Source of the DNA: Enchytraeus crypticus
Lineage: Eukaryota; Annelida; Clitellata; Enchytraeida; Enchytraeidae
Assembly (NCBI GenBank): GCA_905160935.1
Contig: CAJHZI010000821.1
Location: 154,501 to 218,500 of the forward strand
Direction: 5' to 3'
Length of the DNA stretch: 64,000 bases
Position 1 is the first letter of the stretch. Each line of letters opens with the position of its first letter. The notes under the pieces are model-generated. The model did not search any database and was not told where the DNA came from. It saw only the letters and a list, made by a program, of their open reading frames with translations. Positions 37,535-49,293 of this stretch are shown here, piece after piece. The position numbers and the translations under genes are program-made.

Positions 37535-37612
37535 ATGTATGCTATGGGGACGTCCCTGACACCATCCCTGGATGAGGAAACGGAGGTTAAACCTTTATTA
37601 TTATTATTATTA
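37535..37612 (+). repeat. SINE family B tail with (ATT)n
   Basis: GGGACGTCCCTGACACCATC and GGATGAGGAAACGGAGGTTA, then (ATT)n. The (ATT)n is directly followed by the 3' end of a retroelement on the other strand. Confidence 0.9.
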
Positions 37613-38518
37613 TTTTTTACCCCGGTGTAAAGAACCTGGGGTTTGATAAAAACGATTCGAGCAATACGTGCTGAATCGCCGCCCGGCTACTCGAGGTCAT
37701 CAATCGGCTTAAAAGAATTGTTGAAGCAGACTGCATTAAATCTTTGCAAAGTCATGGAAAGCCTTTGCCAAAGAAAAGATGTCTCTCGCTTATCGCCGAT
37801 TTGCTCTGCAATAAGTCTGCCTATGCCATTAATAAAATCAACTCCTTCGGGATTCATCGGGCCCATGGTTTCAATAGCCACCGGAACAACTTCATATCCT
37901 AAGGACAGATCACGGTATTTATCCAACTTCCTAGAGGCGGCATGAACAGCAGCACCACCGGCTGTGACTGAAGTCGTATTCAGGTAGGAGTTTGCCATAG
38001 TGTCAATGACCGTGACGTCCCAAACGGCACATTTACCGTTGCACCAGGGCACTAAAGTCATGCCGTCCGGACGATTGCCGTCTGATCTGGACAACCCACT
38101 TGGTTCCTTAGAGGAAGGGATGCCTGCTCTCGAAAGTGCTCGCCATATTTGTCATTTAAATTGTGATGGCGAGACATTCTACCTGAGCTTCGTTTGCAGG
38201 AGAGGCCGTGGAGACCTAAAGCGTCGACTTCATGACCGCAGGGGCACATGTGAGGCTCGCAAGTTTTCGCCCCTAAACGGAAACTAACAGCTACTCGAAT
38301 CGCCTCATTGTCTAAAAATAGCCCACAAGAAGCAACAGGGAGAGCGTGAAGCCAGTCGCTGCTTCTTTTGGTTGATACAGCTAAAAGTCGTGCTCTGTCT
38401 ACTGCATTGGGCTGGGATTCTAACAGACTGTTATAAATCCGATCTACTATAGGACGGTCCCATGATTTCTGGCTACTGACTGAGGTAGAAGGTGGAGCAC
38501 TGGAGGTGAGGCTTTTGG
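37613..38518 (-). mobile_element. Retroelement C-terminal region with zinc-finger and restriction-like endonuclease signatures; broken
   Basis: On the minus strand the region encodes, in order, DRARLLAVSTKRSSDWLHAL; a putative zinc-binding MCPCGHEVDALGLHGLSC segment with SRHHNLND after it; GNRPDGMTLVPW followed by AVWDVTVIDT, which fits an RPD..WD..D restriction-like nuclease core; and a KYRDLSLGYEVVPVAIETMG block. These blocks are widespread in invertebrate retroelement proteins that carry reverse transcriptase further upstream, which is missing here. The copy is 5'-truncated and broken. The 3' end (GCCGGGCGGCGATTCAGCAC on minus) is repeated at 50745-50848. (ATT)n lies on both sides, suggesting insertion into such a tract. 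A non-LTR type is likely but not proven. Confidence 0.7.

Positions 38519-38563
<45 letters not shown>
38519..38563 (+). repeat. (ATT)n microsatellite
   Basis: Perfect ATT units directly upstream of the 5' side of the retroelement fragment. Confidence 0.95.
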
Positions 38564-38883
38564 TAAATGAACTTAACTTTATAAACAAGATCATGTGATC
38601 TATTAACATTGTACAGGTTAATTTTAAATAAGCAAAATTTAATCGATTCTGTTGGGAATAAAAAAGAAATATACGCAGTATTGTCTAAGAGTACTTAATA
38701 GCTAAACAATTATTATATTAATCGACATTTGTAACATCATTTAATACAATCGGTGAGTTTAATATTAGCAAATAATTTAACATTAGTTTTTGTTCATTAC
38801 AGTAATATAAGTGTTTGTAGTAGATACATGTAGATTGAAACTTGTGATTTTCGTCATAGGCAGCTTCTTAATAAAGCAGATAG

Positions 38884-39345
38884 TGAGCCACGTGCCATGC
38901 TCAACACGAGCACAAGACTTTGAGCCATACTAAACATGAGCACACAGCAATGAGCCATACTAGCAATGAGCCATACTAAACATGAGCACACAGCAATGAG
39001 CCATTCCAAACATGAGCACACAGCAATGAGCCATTCTAAACATGAGCACACATAATGAGCCATACTAAACATGAGCACACAGCAATGAGCCATACTAAAC
39101 ATGAGCACACACAATGAGCCATACTAAACATGAGCACACAGCAATGAGCCATACTAAACATGAGCACACACAATGAGCCATACTAAACATGAGCACACAG
39201 CAATGAACCATACCAAACATGAGCACACATGCAATGAGCCATACTAAACATGAGCACACACAATGAGCCATACTAAACATGAGCACACAGCAATGAACCA
39301 TGCTAAACATGAGCACACAGCAATGAGCCATACTAAACAAGAGCC
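38884..39345 (+). repeat. 30-bp minisatellite, about 15 units
   Basis: The unit is based on GAGCCATACTAAACATGAGC plus ACACAGCAAT, with length variants lacking one or two bases. It gives open minus frames of CVLMFSMAH type that I do not regard as genes. Confidence 0.95.
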
Positions 39346-39954
39346 TCGGCTCGCTAATAATGGTTACCGTTAATTTTACGTAAAGTGGATGTAAGGGTAA
39401 AGTAGACTAGAGCATGAAAGTGTTCGATGGTTTTGTGGTATCTTTAACTGACGGTTATTGGATTCGTAGGTACATACCATGGTTTTATAGTGGCTTAGAA
39501 TGTGTATATTGTGGCTTTTGATCGGTAGCCTTAAAAAATGATCTTGTGAAAGTTTGATCCTAACTAATAACTAAGGTGCCCTAATACAAAATACTTTGTA
39601 AATATGTATTTTAGATATGTTAAACAATATTTTATGCAATTAAGCAATAATTATTTTAAGCAATATTGATACACAATTTTCAACATTTAAATCTTTGTTC
39701 ATCTTTATAGGTAGATAGGCAAAAAAATATAGGCCTACATTTAGATTAACTGCGCATAGAATATCTCTCTCCAGTGCTCTGCCATGTGACAGATTCAAGT
39801 TATATATTCCTACTCATATGCTTCTTTCACGCTCTTTCAAATAGCACTCCATGAATTAACGAGTATAAATTACAAAAGCCCTTCATATAAAAGCCTATTC
39901 TTTATGCACACGTTAATGTAGCCTCTAGCTTGAGAATAATGAAGCTTCTGAGGT

Positions 39955-40045
39955 GGTGTCCCGTTGCTTTCCTCAACTCTTTCTTAGTCGCATTTTACAA
40001 CACGAACAGTTAACTGTTGATCGATTCTTCAATGCTCTCAGACAC
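39955..40045 (+). repeat. Fragment resembling the repeat D end
   Basis: TTAGTCGCATTTTACAACAC and TTGATCGATTCTTCAA resemble the corresponding part of repeat D. Confidence 0.4.
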
Positions 40046-40427
40046 ATACTTGGAATAGTATATAAGCAGTTAGTAATGACAGTATCGACTTGACGAGGCT
40101 GGCACTAGGAGAGGCTAGGACGTTGTGTTGCAGGATGTTTGCTATCAGAGTGCTGTTCTGTCATCAGGTGAGCGTCAGTGTCATCAGCGTGTCTGTGATT
40201 AACGAGAGAACAAGCGAATCAGCCAGCGACACATGTGCTGCAGTCTGGCGTCACAGAGCTAGTCAAGCACATAATCATTTATGTGCACAATATGCGCGAT
40301 AAGGCACGATAGAGAAATGGCGGTCAACCCTACGCCCCACTGTTTGCTTAAATAGAATGTGATTTATTTCCAGCTTCCGAAGACTTCCCCACCAAAGCAA
40401 TTATCTGCCTAGTAGTTCCTGGTTAAG

Positions 40428-40456
40428 AATCTCTCTCTCTCTCTCTCTCTCTCTCG
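40428..40456 (+). repeat. (CT)n microsatellite
   Basis: CT dinucleotides, followed by further pyrimidine-rich TTTCTTTC units up to the SINE B copy at 40520. Confidence 0.9.
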
Positions 40457-40519
40457 CTTTCTCTCTATATTTCTCTCCACTCTTTCTTTCTAGCTGTATG
40501 TCTTTCTTTCTATCTTTCT

Positions 40520-40596
40520 TTCTATCTGACGTCCCTGACATCATCCTTGAATGAGGAAACGGACGTTAAACCTTTATTATTATTATTATTATTATG
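40520..40596 (+). repeat. SINE family B tail with (ATT)n
   Basis: GACGTCCCTGACATCATCCT and GAATGAGGAAACGGACGTTA, then AACC and (ATT)n. Confidence 0.9.
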
Positions 40597-41937
40597 TCTA
40601 TTATCTATCTCTTCATATACTCTGTGTACCTATTTTGTTTCTTAATGATAGAATAAGGTTCATACATTTTAATAATTTTTGAATTCTCTAAGCTTACAAA
40701 TTTGTTACAACAATTGCTAACAGTGGCAAATAACCCTGCGAATGAAGTGCTAAAATACGACTCACGTAACTAAATGGTATTGGGTTCATTTACACAGTAA
40801 TCTAAAAATGGATTGAGTCTGATTGATTAGGTGTCTGCTAACCCACCAGTAGGTACTGGGCTCAAATCCAGGGTTTGCCTCGCCAATTGCGTGCAATCGA
40901 AACAGTGTGAAGATAAATGTGGTCTTTATCGTTTGAATCTTGCTGACAGATATGAGCATAGTTAAGCATGTATTCCATATATATATCATCTCTCTAAAAT
41001 AACTTTTTTATAAAGTGAGATGTAGATCTAAGATGTAGGTGAACCACTGCACACATGTGATTTCAAACATTATCATAAGTCAAATTAATTACAAGAAGTC
41101 TTTGTGATGGTTTATAAATGTATAAATATGAGGCAATGATTTCAATTGCTTGAAATAGCCAACAACTGTGCCTATGATAAATGCACATCTTGTACCAAAG
41201 CTGTCCTTTAAAGCTCAATCTTCAAAACACTCTTTAAAATATTGACTTAGGAGGTACAAAATATCAGTTGCAACCTCTAGCTTAGCTTGCTGTCGCATTC
41301 GATAATGTAATTGGAAAGGGCAAATTTATTTGAAAAGAAAGTTACACCCTTCTCGTAATTTCTCGTTATCCTTCATTTCACTGAAAATAAGTTATTTATG
41401 ACTTTCATTGCTTCTTCGGTCTACACTTTAAAAACGCGTAAATAACTTTCTACAAAACAAATAAGGAAAGTATACTCCATGAATTTAACTTCTAAGGCCT
41501 TGAATATAGTTAACAATGAATGCTTTTTTAAATTGAACACTATACAGATACTAGAAATAGTGAGGTTATTTTTCTAGAATGTATGGAAACACCTTAAAAG
41601 AGTTCGGTAATAAATCAAATCTTAAGCGTTTAATCTTTTGTTTGGTTAATTAATGATTGATTACGGAGCAGGCGCCAGCATGCAGCATCTTCTCCATGAC
41701 CCTCAACAATCTGTCTCCTCTCCATCTCCCCAGTCTATTCCTTGTCATTTTTAGCTCATTTCTCCTTTCTTCCTCTCTCGCTCGTTCCCATCCTGCACGA
41801 TCATTCAACACATTTAATCCACCAATCATTTCTAGAAATATTCCTTTTAACCGAATTCATTTCTATTCCAAATACCTTCGATTTAAGTTATGTCCAAGGA
41901 CATGATTTAAAATATGTATTTCATACAAGAATTTAGA

Positions 41938-41998
41938 TTCCAGGTATATAGCCTATAGCAGGTATATAGCCTATGGCAGGTATATAGCCTATAGCAAG
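41938..41998 (+). repeat. 20-bp tandem repeat, three units
   Basis: CAGGTATATAGCCTATAGCA occurs nearly three times in a row. Confidence 0.9.
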
Positions 41999-42583
41999 CT
42001 GTGAAACTTATGAAAGAATTTATGAAAGACACGAGATCAATATCGTTTTCCTAAATCCTAAACATAGTACTCACTTTTACTGATTCCGGGTTACTACCGA
42101 ATGAACCAAGCCATATATGTCATGTAGCAAGAAGCGATTAAACTGAATAACTTATGACGAGGGCAAGGGAAAGCCAAATCAGAGATCATTATCATAACGC
42201 AAATTTATTAGACTTAGCCCTTTGGATTGGATTAACTGCGCATCAATGGAGTGTTCCTTCTGAAGACGAAAGCGGATTTTAAATAAGAATGTGTATCTGA
42301 GATATACCACTTGTAGGAGCACTTAACAACAAGAGAAATACTAAAAGGGAATGGTTAGGTTTACTCAGTTGAGTTTTTACTGCTTTTTAGTCTTGATTTT
42401 AGCAGATTGTAACGAAAAACTTAAAATCTTGGCTTAAATGTGACCAAATGCCGAACGAAGTATATGAAAGCAACGAAAATCTTACAAATATAAAATTTAT
42501 TTATTTAGAATAATAATAATTTTAGAAAAAGTGTATATAGATCTATATGTCCATGTATATGCAGCATATATAGCATACATATA

Positions 42584-42586
<3 letters not shown>

Positions 42587-42632
<46 letters not shown>
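42587..42632 (+). repeat. (TA)n microsatellite
   Basis: TA dinucleotides next to the palindrome at 42643-42711. Confidence 0.9.
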
Positions 42633-42638
<6 letters not shown>

Positions 42639-42642
42639 TATA

Positions 42643-42711
42643 CACTCTTTATATACGTATAAATATATATATACAGTATATATATATATATTTATACGTA
42701 CATAAAGAGTG
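42643..42711. repeat. Palindrome, about 31-bp arms
   Basis: CACTCTTTATATACGTATAA opens the left arm. The right arm ends TTTATACGTACATAAAGAGT G with one mismatch to the complement. The spacer is about 7 bases. Confidence 0.85.
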
Positions 42712-42949
42712 TGCATATATATGTGTGTATGTATATGTGTATATATATATACATACGTGTATATATATACAATTTATAAGCAGTTTGTAACTTTTGTGCA
42801 CACTTCTATACATTTATATTTCTGCAAGAAATTTTCCAGTTGAAACGGCGAATTTCGTTAGGAAAGCTGTTCTCATATAAAGCTACACCTTTACCTCACC
42901 GCTGTACTTTTATCACTATACTTAACCACTCGTCGATGTGTCTCACGCT

Positions 42950-43165
42950 AGATGCGTGGCTCAGTCGAGGCGTGAATTGTTCTATCACGCTCGAGTCTCC
43001 CTCGGGGCTTATCTCGCTCAACCAGGCGAGGTAGCGATGAGGGGACGGGAAGGAGCGCTGACAGCGCCTCCCCGGCTTAGCGTGACCGATAAGGGCCGGC
43101 CATTATGTCGCAGGTAACGACCATCTATTTTATGGACTTGGGGCGTCAGTGGAGGAGGCAGAGGC
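42950..43165. promoter_or_regulatory. GC-rich, CpG-containing island; candidate promoter, exon or enhancer
   Basis: The block is clearly richer in G, C and CpG than its AT-rich surroundings, with CTCGAGTCTCCCTCGGGGCT, AGCGCTGACAGCGCC and GATAAGGGCCGGCC. I see no family-specific coding signal on either strand. It may be an unannotated 5' exon or promoter, or a conserved regulatory element of Otx. Confidence 0.35.
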
Positions 43166-43283
43166 GTCAGGGTTCACTTCTACACCAAACATAAGAAATC
43201 AGAAATTGCCGGAGTGGGGTTCGTTTTTGTGCTAAAGGGAGAATGATAGAGGAGAAAGAATACGAAGCGACAGAAGGATAATA

Positions 43284-43363
43284 TAATAATAATAATAATA
43301 ATAATAAGGTTTAGCGTCCTTTTCCTCATCCAGGGATGATGTCAGGGACGTCCCCAACAGCAC
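43284..43363 (-). repeat. SINE family B tail with (ATT)n
   Basis: The plus strand shows an AAT run, GGTTTAGCGTCCTTTTCCTC and CAGGGATGATGTCAGGGACG. A GA-rich microsatellite (43372-43400) follows. Confidence 0.9.
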
Positions 43364-45068
43364 ACAATTAAGAGAGAGAGAGAGAAGAGGAAAAGAGGAT
43401 GACGGGAAGAGAGAGAGCGGGAGTGTGAGAGCGAGACAGAGACAAGTGGTAAGATAAAGGGAAACTAAACTCATATTTTGCTGATATTTAATTAAAAAAC
43501 CTGAAAACTAAACAACAGTTAATGAATTTGTCAATTTATTGTTTTAAAAAGTCAATCAATCTCAATATCATATAGATGCCTTAAATCTTATATGATTTAG
43601 ATGTGTAAGTTGATTTCAGGTTTCCCTGAGAAGCTGGAAGAATAACAAAAGAAGAATAAGGCCGAGTTTAATATTAGTTGGATTTCGTCGGACTGTGGCC
43701 CAGTAGATGCGACATTCCAATACAAAACTTCTTCATGCAAGAAGAGCTTTAAAGAAATTAGACGAACTTTAAACACTGTTGTAATCAAGCTTCTTATAAC
43801 ACTTCTTGTGCCTATTGATCGGACCGGTTGCTAGTATTAGTTCGAATTTATCTGGGTCGTCTGTGATGATTTCACTCGTAGTTAAATTTATAGCTTTTTA
43901 TTTCATGATGCCATCGAGTTCAATACGCGCTTTTTAGTTTGCTTGAAGACAAAGTAATATACAATTGAAATTCAATAAAAAGTGCTAAAATAAATGGCAC
44001 AAATAAATTGAAAATACATTAACAATTTAAATACTATTAACTTTACTTTAAAAGTTCCTGACGGAAGATCAAAAGAAGCGGGAACCGAGTTACTCCCTCT
44101 CGCAATAGTCAACACAATATTCTTCTGCACAATTTCACATGTATTAACATGCAGACATGAAGTCTACAGGCTAGAATTTTTCATAAAGTTTGTCGACATT
44201 GGTTTTATAGTGAAGTTACAAATATCAAATATTTAATTTAATAAACATGTATTTTATAAAAACTTAGAAACATTTGAATAATATGTCCAATGCCTCTGAA
44301 TGGAGACTATCCAGCGCCTTCCGTTCTCTCATTGAGCAAATATTTTTCCAACAAAATGTTTGCTATAGGTCAGAAAATTATTCTACAAATTTTGTCACTC
44401 TGACTAGCTCGCTCGCGAATTTCTTCCACGATTTTTGGAATAGCCATTCAAAACTTCTTGACGTCACTTTTACTCCGTTAAACTTCCTTAAAATATTGAT
44501 ATGCAGATACGCTGTCTACATGTAAATAGGTCTATTAAATTTATCAAAAAGTACCGATTCGCCAGTACAATTCCAAAACTTTAACATTCTCGTTAGCTTG
44601 ACTGGAAAATGGCCCCAAGACCTTAAAGACAGCCAATTGAAACTTTATGAATAGGCTTATCGCTAATAATCACTATGTACAATTGAAAGCTGTATGAACT
44701 CTATAAACTCTATAAAATGTGATACAAAATTCTGTACTACATCTTACTACTACATTTATGTTATAATTTAGTTCTTATATTATAGATTATAATATATTTA
44801 GTGGTAAATTGGACGTAAGATTTAGATCAAAATGCCACAGGAATGAAGTAGAAAATAAGTAATTCATCATCTATTCGTTTAATTTTAAATTGAATTTGAA
44901 TCTCTTATAAAATAGGAAGTAAATACGGATATTTGCTATTCTGATGAAAGGGCAGCACAATATTCAGTGATAAGATGTTGACGTCTTGAACCTCAGACCT
45001 TTTGAACGATGTTATTCAGGATATTTTTGTTAGAAATTTGACTTCAAAACGCAGGTAACAGGGTGTAA

Positions 45069-45163
45069 ATGTATGTATGTATGTATGTATGTATGTATGT
45101 ATGTATGTATGTATGTATGTATGTATGTATGTATGTATGTATGTGTGTATGTATGTATGTAGG

Positions 45164-45164
<1 letters not shown>
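45069..45164 (+). repeat. (TATG)n microsatellite
   Basis: Tandem GTAT tetranucleotides, almost uninterrupted, passing into (TA)n. Confidence 0.95.

Positions 45165-45166
<2 letters not shown>

Positions 45167-45238
<72 letters not shown>
45167..45238 (+). repeat. (TA)n microsatellite
   Basis: TA dinucleotides with one GATA interruption, ending at the left end of the foldback element. Confidence 0.95.
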
Positions 45239-45242
<4 letters not shown>

Positions 45243-46091
45243 TGTTTTTTATAACTGATACCCAAAATTGTTTTAACAATAAAGTCGTAAGAAGTTGACC
45301 GATGATCTTGAGATTTACAGCACTTGACCAGCAGCCAACTCTACAAAAGCATACATAAATTTCGTTTGAATATCTTTACTAACGTGCAAGTTATAGTTTC
45401 GCGAATAGGACTGGGGTCAGGCAAGAAATTTCCAATACAAGATTACGGTCGTGTTACATTTCGCGTAGATTATCTCTATAAAAAATTCTAGCTAACACGC
45501 AATTTAAAATTTCTGCTAAAGCCATTTTGAAGAGCCATCATTTCTTTTTAAAACGATGTAAAATACGTGCTGATATGTACTTAATTAACAAAGTTATTAA
45601 TCTTTTTATGCATGCATTGCATGAAGAGAATAAACGAAGAAGTTATTTTTACTGTGCCGCTACAGGACGCCGCTGCAGTGGCTGTGGTGATAGCAGTTGT
45701 ACTCAGACATGCAAAGCATGCATTAAAAGTTCAATAACTATGTCAATTAAGAACATATCAGCACGTATTCTACGTCATTTTGCAAAGAAGTGATTGCTCT
45801 TCAAAACAGCATTAGCTGAAATTTTTTGACGTGTTCGCTATTATTTTTATAGAGATAATTTTACGCTGCATGTAAGACACCCGTAATACTGTACTGGAAA
45901 TTTCTTATCTGACCCCACTCCTATTCACAAAACTATAACTTTCACGTTATTACAGATATTCAAACGATATTTCTCTGTGTTTGGTAGAATTGGCTGGTGG
46001 TCAAGTTCGGTAAATTTCAAGAACATCGGTCAACTTCTTATGACTTTATTATTAAAACAGATTGGGGTATAAGTTATAAAAACACAGTGTG
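45239..46091. mobile_element. Foldback-type DNA element, about 390-bp inverted arms
   Basis: The left part (45239 to about 45625) and the complement of the right part (about 45711 to 46091) align along their length. Shared blocks include AAGTTGACCGATG, TATCGTTTGAATATCT-like, GGGGTCAG..AAGAAATTTCCA, ATACGTGCTGATATG and GCATGC.TTGCATG. Only about 85 bases in the middle are unpaired. Arm identity looks around 80 to 85 percent by eye. The plus-strand open frame 45527-45793 (Cys-rich centre) spans the arms and loop and is not evidence of a gene. Both ends touch (TA)n, compatible with a TA target. No transposase is present. Confidence 0.8.
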
Positions 46092-46121
46092 TATATATAT
46101 ATATATATACATATATTTATA

Positions 46122-46154
<33 letters not shown>
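46092..46154 (+). repeat. (TA)n microsatellite
   Basis: TA dinucleotides with small interruptions on the right flank of the foldback element. Confidence 0.9.
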
Positions 46155-47246
46155 ATTGTTTATTTGATGAACATTTAAACATAATTGATAATTGATTAAG
46201 ATTTGACTTATTGAAAAATTTTATCAGAATCACATCAGTTTGCAGTATGTTGTCTCAAGCAGTAATTGAAGAGGACCCAGGTGAACCGCAGCCCGAGGGA
46301 TCGGTTGCGATGAAGGTGAAACAAAAGTAATATGCAGAAATTAATCACCAGCGGGAGTCCTTCTTGTGGGAGGGTAGTACACGCCCTATCATAGAAACGA
46401 AAACTTAGAATGTCCGTTACTTTATGCTGGAGTTGTACACAGACGGAATGGGTTGAAGAGAAGTAGTCTCTCTCTCCATCTTCTCTCTCGCTTTCTCTCT
46501 TTCTCAAATGTTTTGCCTAACAGTAGGTTCGCGATTCATATTCTACTCACAAAGATAGATCTACTTTAGGTTTCGGAAAGAGCATTCCCTCGATCAGCAC
46601 ATTTTATTAATTACCCTTCAAAGGCAATGCACCATTCAGCTATTAGCTTTTGGCTTGAGTGTAATGATTTTCTAAGTGATTTCCTGTTAACTTACTAAAT
46701 TATTGTTTTTAGTCATCTAGTACGAAATTTGCGGTTTACAGATGGTCAGCAGTTTACAGTTCATTGACGCTGGCGCAACAAAGAAAGATTAGTAATATAA
46801 ACTAAAGCTAAAGTTTAATAATCTGAAACTGAATAACTCTAAGATTTGGAGCTCGTGATAAACCCCATATGAAAATATTTACTTTTTATTTTACTTCCGA
46901 ATATAGAATACACTTTTAAATTTCTTTACCTTCATCGAAATGACTTCTGAATAATGATAATATTTGGATAATATCTAATTATGATATCGCATAGAAAATA
47001 AATACTTTTCAAATGTTTTAAGATATATTTTACATATTTCAAGTCATTAGGATATTTGCGGAAAAGATGCAACTAGAAGGGATATCTTTTATTTTCGGTT
47101 TTCCTATATTTGCTAGCAACTTGAAAAACGGCTAAAGGCAGTCACAAAATTACTATGTTCGTAATGTTTAATTTTAGGCCAGTTGATAACTATTTCGATA
47201 TACCTGTAGTTTTCATTGTCATTTTATGGAGCCGCTAAATGCGCAT

Positions 47247-47330
47247 CGCTTGACCTTGTAGTGACGTCACTTAGCAAGCAGAGTCGATGAAGCGAATAAG
47301 GTGGAACAATGTGACATCACAAGGTCGTTA
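47247..47330. promoter_or_regulatory. Inverted pair of CRE-like and nuclear-receptor half sites
   Basis: TGACCTTG (47251-47258) and GTGACGTCAC (47261-47270) are mirrored by GTGACATCAC (47311-47320) followed by AAGGTCG (47321-47327). The arrangement is seen in sequence; binding by CREB/ATF or ERR-type factors is inferred. Confidence 0.3.
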
Positions 47331-47804
47331 ACCTCCGGTTTCGTTTGTCTGAATGATTTCAACCGCAGTCAAGAGTTAAAGGTCCTCTCTGACACAAGCT
47401 TCTAACACACGCGAATATTTGTAGAGCTCTGAAGTGCTTAGGACAAAAATAGAAGGAATGTAGAGTGGCAGTACCAATGAGTATATATCTGGAGGCTAAA
47501 CTTTATCACAATTTGTCACCAATAAGACCGTTAATTTAAATCTACTATGAATTTAATTAAAGATATTTATTCAATCATCCATATTAATTTTATATTTTTT
47601 ATCTTAGTATACAAATGCAAAACAGCATGAAATATATGTCCTTGAATGCTTGACAAGATCTCTACGGAGTTTCCATTTTGAATGGCTTTTACAAATGACT
47701 AAATTAATGCTAATAAATAGAAAATTAAATAATACTCACCTTTCAATGCCGCAGTTGTGTCATATCTAGGAGCATACTTGTTGTTTGATGTATTAGTACG
47801 GTTT

Positions 47805-47920
47805 GCATGGTCGAGCGAATAGTACATTTCCTTCATAAGCAGGAAGTCTTTGCTTCGAGTCACGGCCGGGCCGTTTTGACAGTATAATATGTAATACAGA
47901 ATCAGACATTAAATTCAGCT
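47805..47920 (+). repeat. tRNA-derived SINE-like repeat
   Basis: A box A-like TGGTCGAGCGAA and box B-like GCTTCGAGTCAC are spaced as in a tRNA, followed by an ACATTAAA end similar to other SINE tails here. Confidence 0.5.
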
Positions 47921-47986
47921 CTTTTGCTCTGAAAGTGAGTGTAGGCCTTACTGTATGTTGTATAATAGTGGAGCATATTTCTAACT

Positions 47987-48043
47987 TATATATTTCAGCA
48001 CTACGCAGTGAAGACACATATTTTTCAGCACTACGCAGTGAAG
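47987..48043 (+). repeat. Tandem duplication, two units
   Basis: TTTCAGCACTACGCAGTGAA occurs twice, about 28 bp apart. Confidence 0.9.
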
Positions 48044-48595
48044 ATATGAAGCTAGAAGGAGAAGTACATATTAATTGAATATTAGACCTGCGTACAGAAT
48101 CAGCCAGATAGTGGGATTCACTGCGTATATTTATCGCTCATTTTTGGCTTCATCTACTTTCATTCTAATCCGCTTATTTCCTCTCTATCGAAAATCTCTA
48201 ATTATCCTTAAGATGAATTGCATGTTGTACTATTTGCTGAAAACAATTTCAATTCAGCCCAGTAGTCTATATGTTTGATTAGTATTTCGCTGTTCAATTA
48301 TTTTACAAACAATTAATTATGCCACGCAGCGTGATTTCCCTCCTCACTGAGGCTTGTGTGGTAATTAGTTCTCAAAATATGGCACAAATTTATCGGGCCC
48401 GTTAATTTATGCAAAATTAACTTTTCGTTATTAAAAGTCAATTTGGCACCAATATTAAATTTATGCTTTCCTATGCATATTGTATTAATTTAAATATAGT
48501 GAAAATGCTATTAAAGAAGCAGAACTTTCAATCATACTATCTCTTCACATATATGAGATTCATGAATCAGATACTGCGAGGCCTTTGAAACTGCA

Positions 48596-48905
48596 TCCTC
48601 ACTCATAAGACTGCATCATCACTCATATGACTACATCACCACTCATGATTGCATCGTCACTCGTATGACTGCATCATCACTCATATGACTGCATCATCAC
48701 TCATATGACTGCATTATCACTCATATGACTGCATCACCACTCGTATGATTGCATCATCACTCATATGACTGCATCACCACTCATATGAATGCATCATCAC
48801 TCATATGACTGCATCACCACTCATATGACTGCATCATCACTCATATGACTCCATCACCACTCGTATGACTGCATCACCACTCATATGACTGCATCATCAC
48901 TCCTA
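48596..48905 (+). repeat. 20-bp minisatellite, about 15 units
   Basis: The unit is ACTGCATCATCACTCATATG with CATCACCAC and CGTATG variants. Confidence 0.95.
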
Positions 48906-49293
48906 AGCATTTCTTCTAAAGCTCTTTCTTTCACGCTGGACCAGACTTTAGAACAACGTGCTCTCAGCTTGGTAACAACTGAATATTTTCTAATTGGAAT
49001 TATTTAATATTTTCTATTTCTATATAATTTTGACTTTTTAATAATTTTTTTATTTTATAAATGGACGGCAGATTTTGTAATAACAAGCTTAACTCTATTG
49101 GTATTTTTTCATGTTGATGACTAAGTTGTGTATGTAAATTAGATTTAAAATTAAGAAAAATTGCTAAATTGATAAGTAAATAAAACCAAAAATTATAAAT
49201 TAGTTTAAATTTCATCTACTTAAATTTATATTTTGATGCTAGTCTATATTGATAGCTAATGCATATATGTTAGAGTGCTTGTCTAACTGCGCC

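Noticed and set aside
38854-39340. CVLMFSMAH repeat protein frames
   Set aside because: Translation of the 30-bp minisatellite.
38884-39345. CRISPR-like array
   Set aside because: Contiguous tandem units without unique spacers in eukaryotic DNA.
40800-40930. Possible tRNA-like SINE around GGGCTCAAATCC
   Set aside because: Only a box B-like sequence is seen; no box A at the right spacing and no shared tail.
44274-44525. 83-codon open frame MNNMSNASEWRLSS
   Set aside because: No family resemblance and no flanking splice or promoter evidence.
45527-45793. Cys-rich 88-codon open frame
   Set aside because: It lies across the arms and loop of the foldback element and has no support as a peptide gene.
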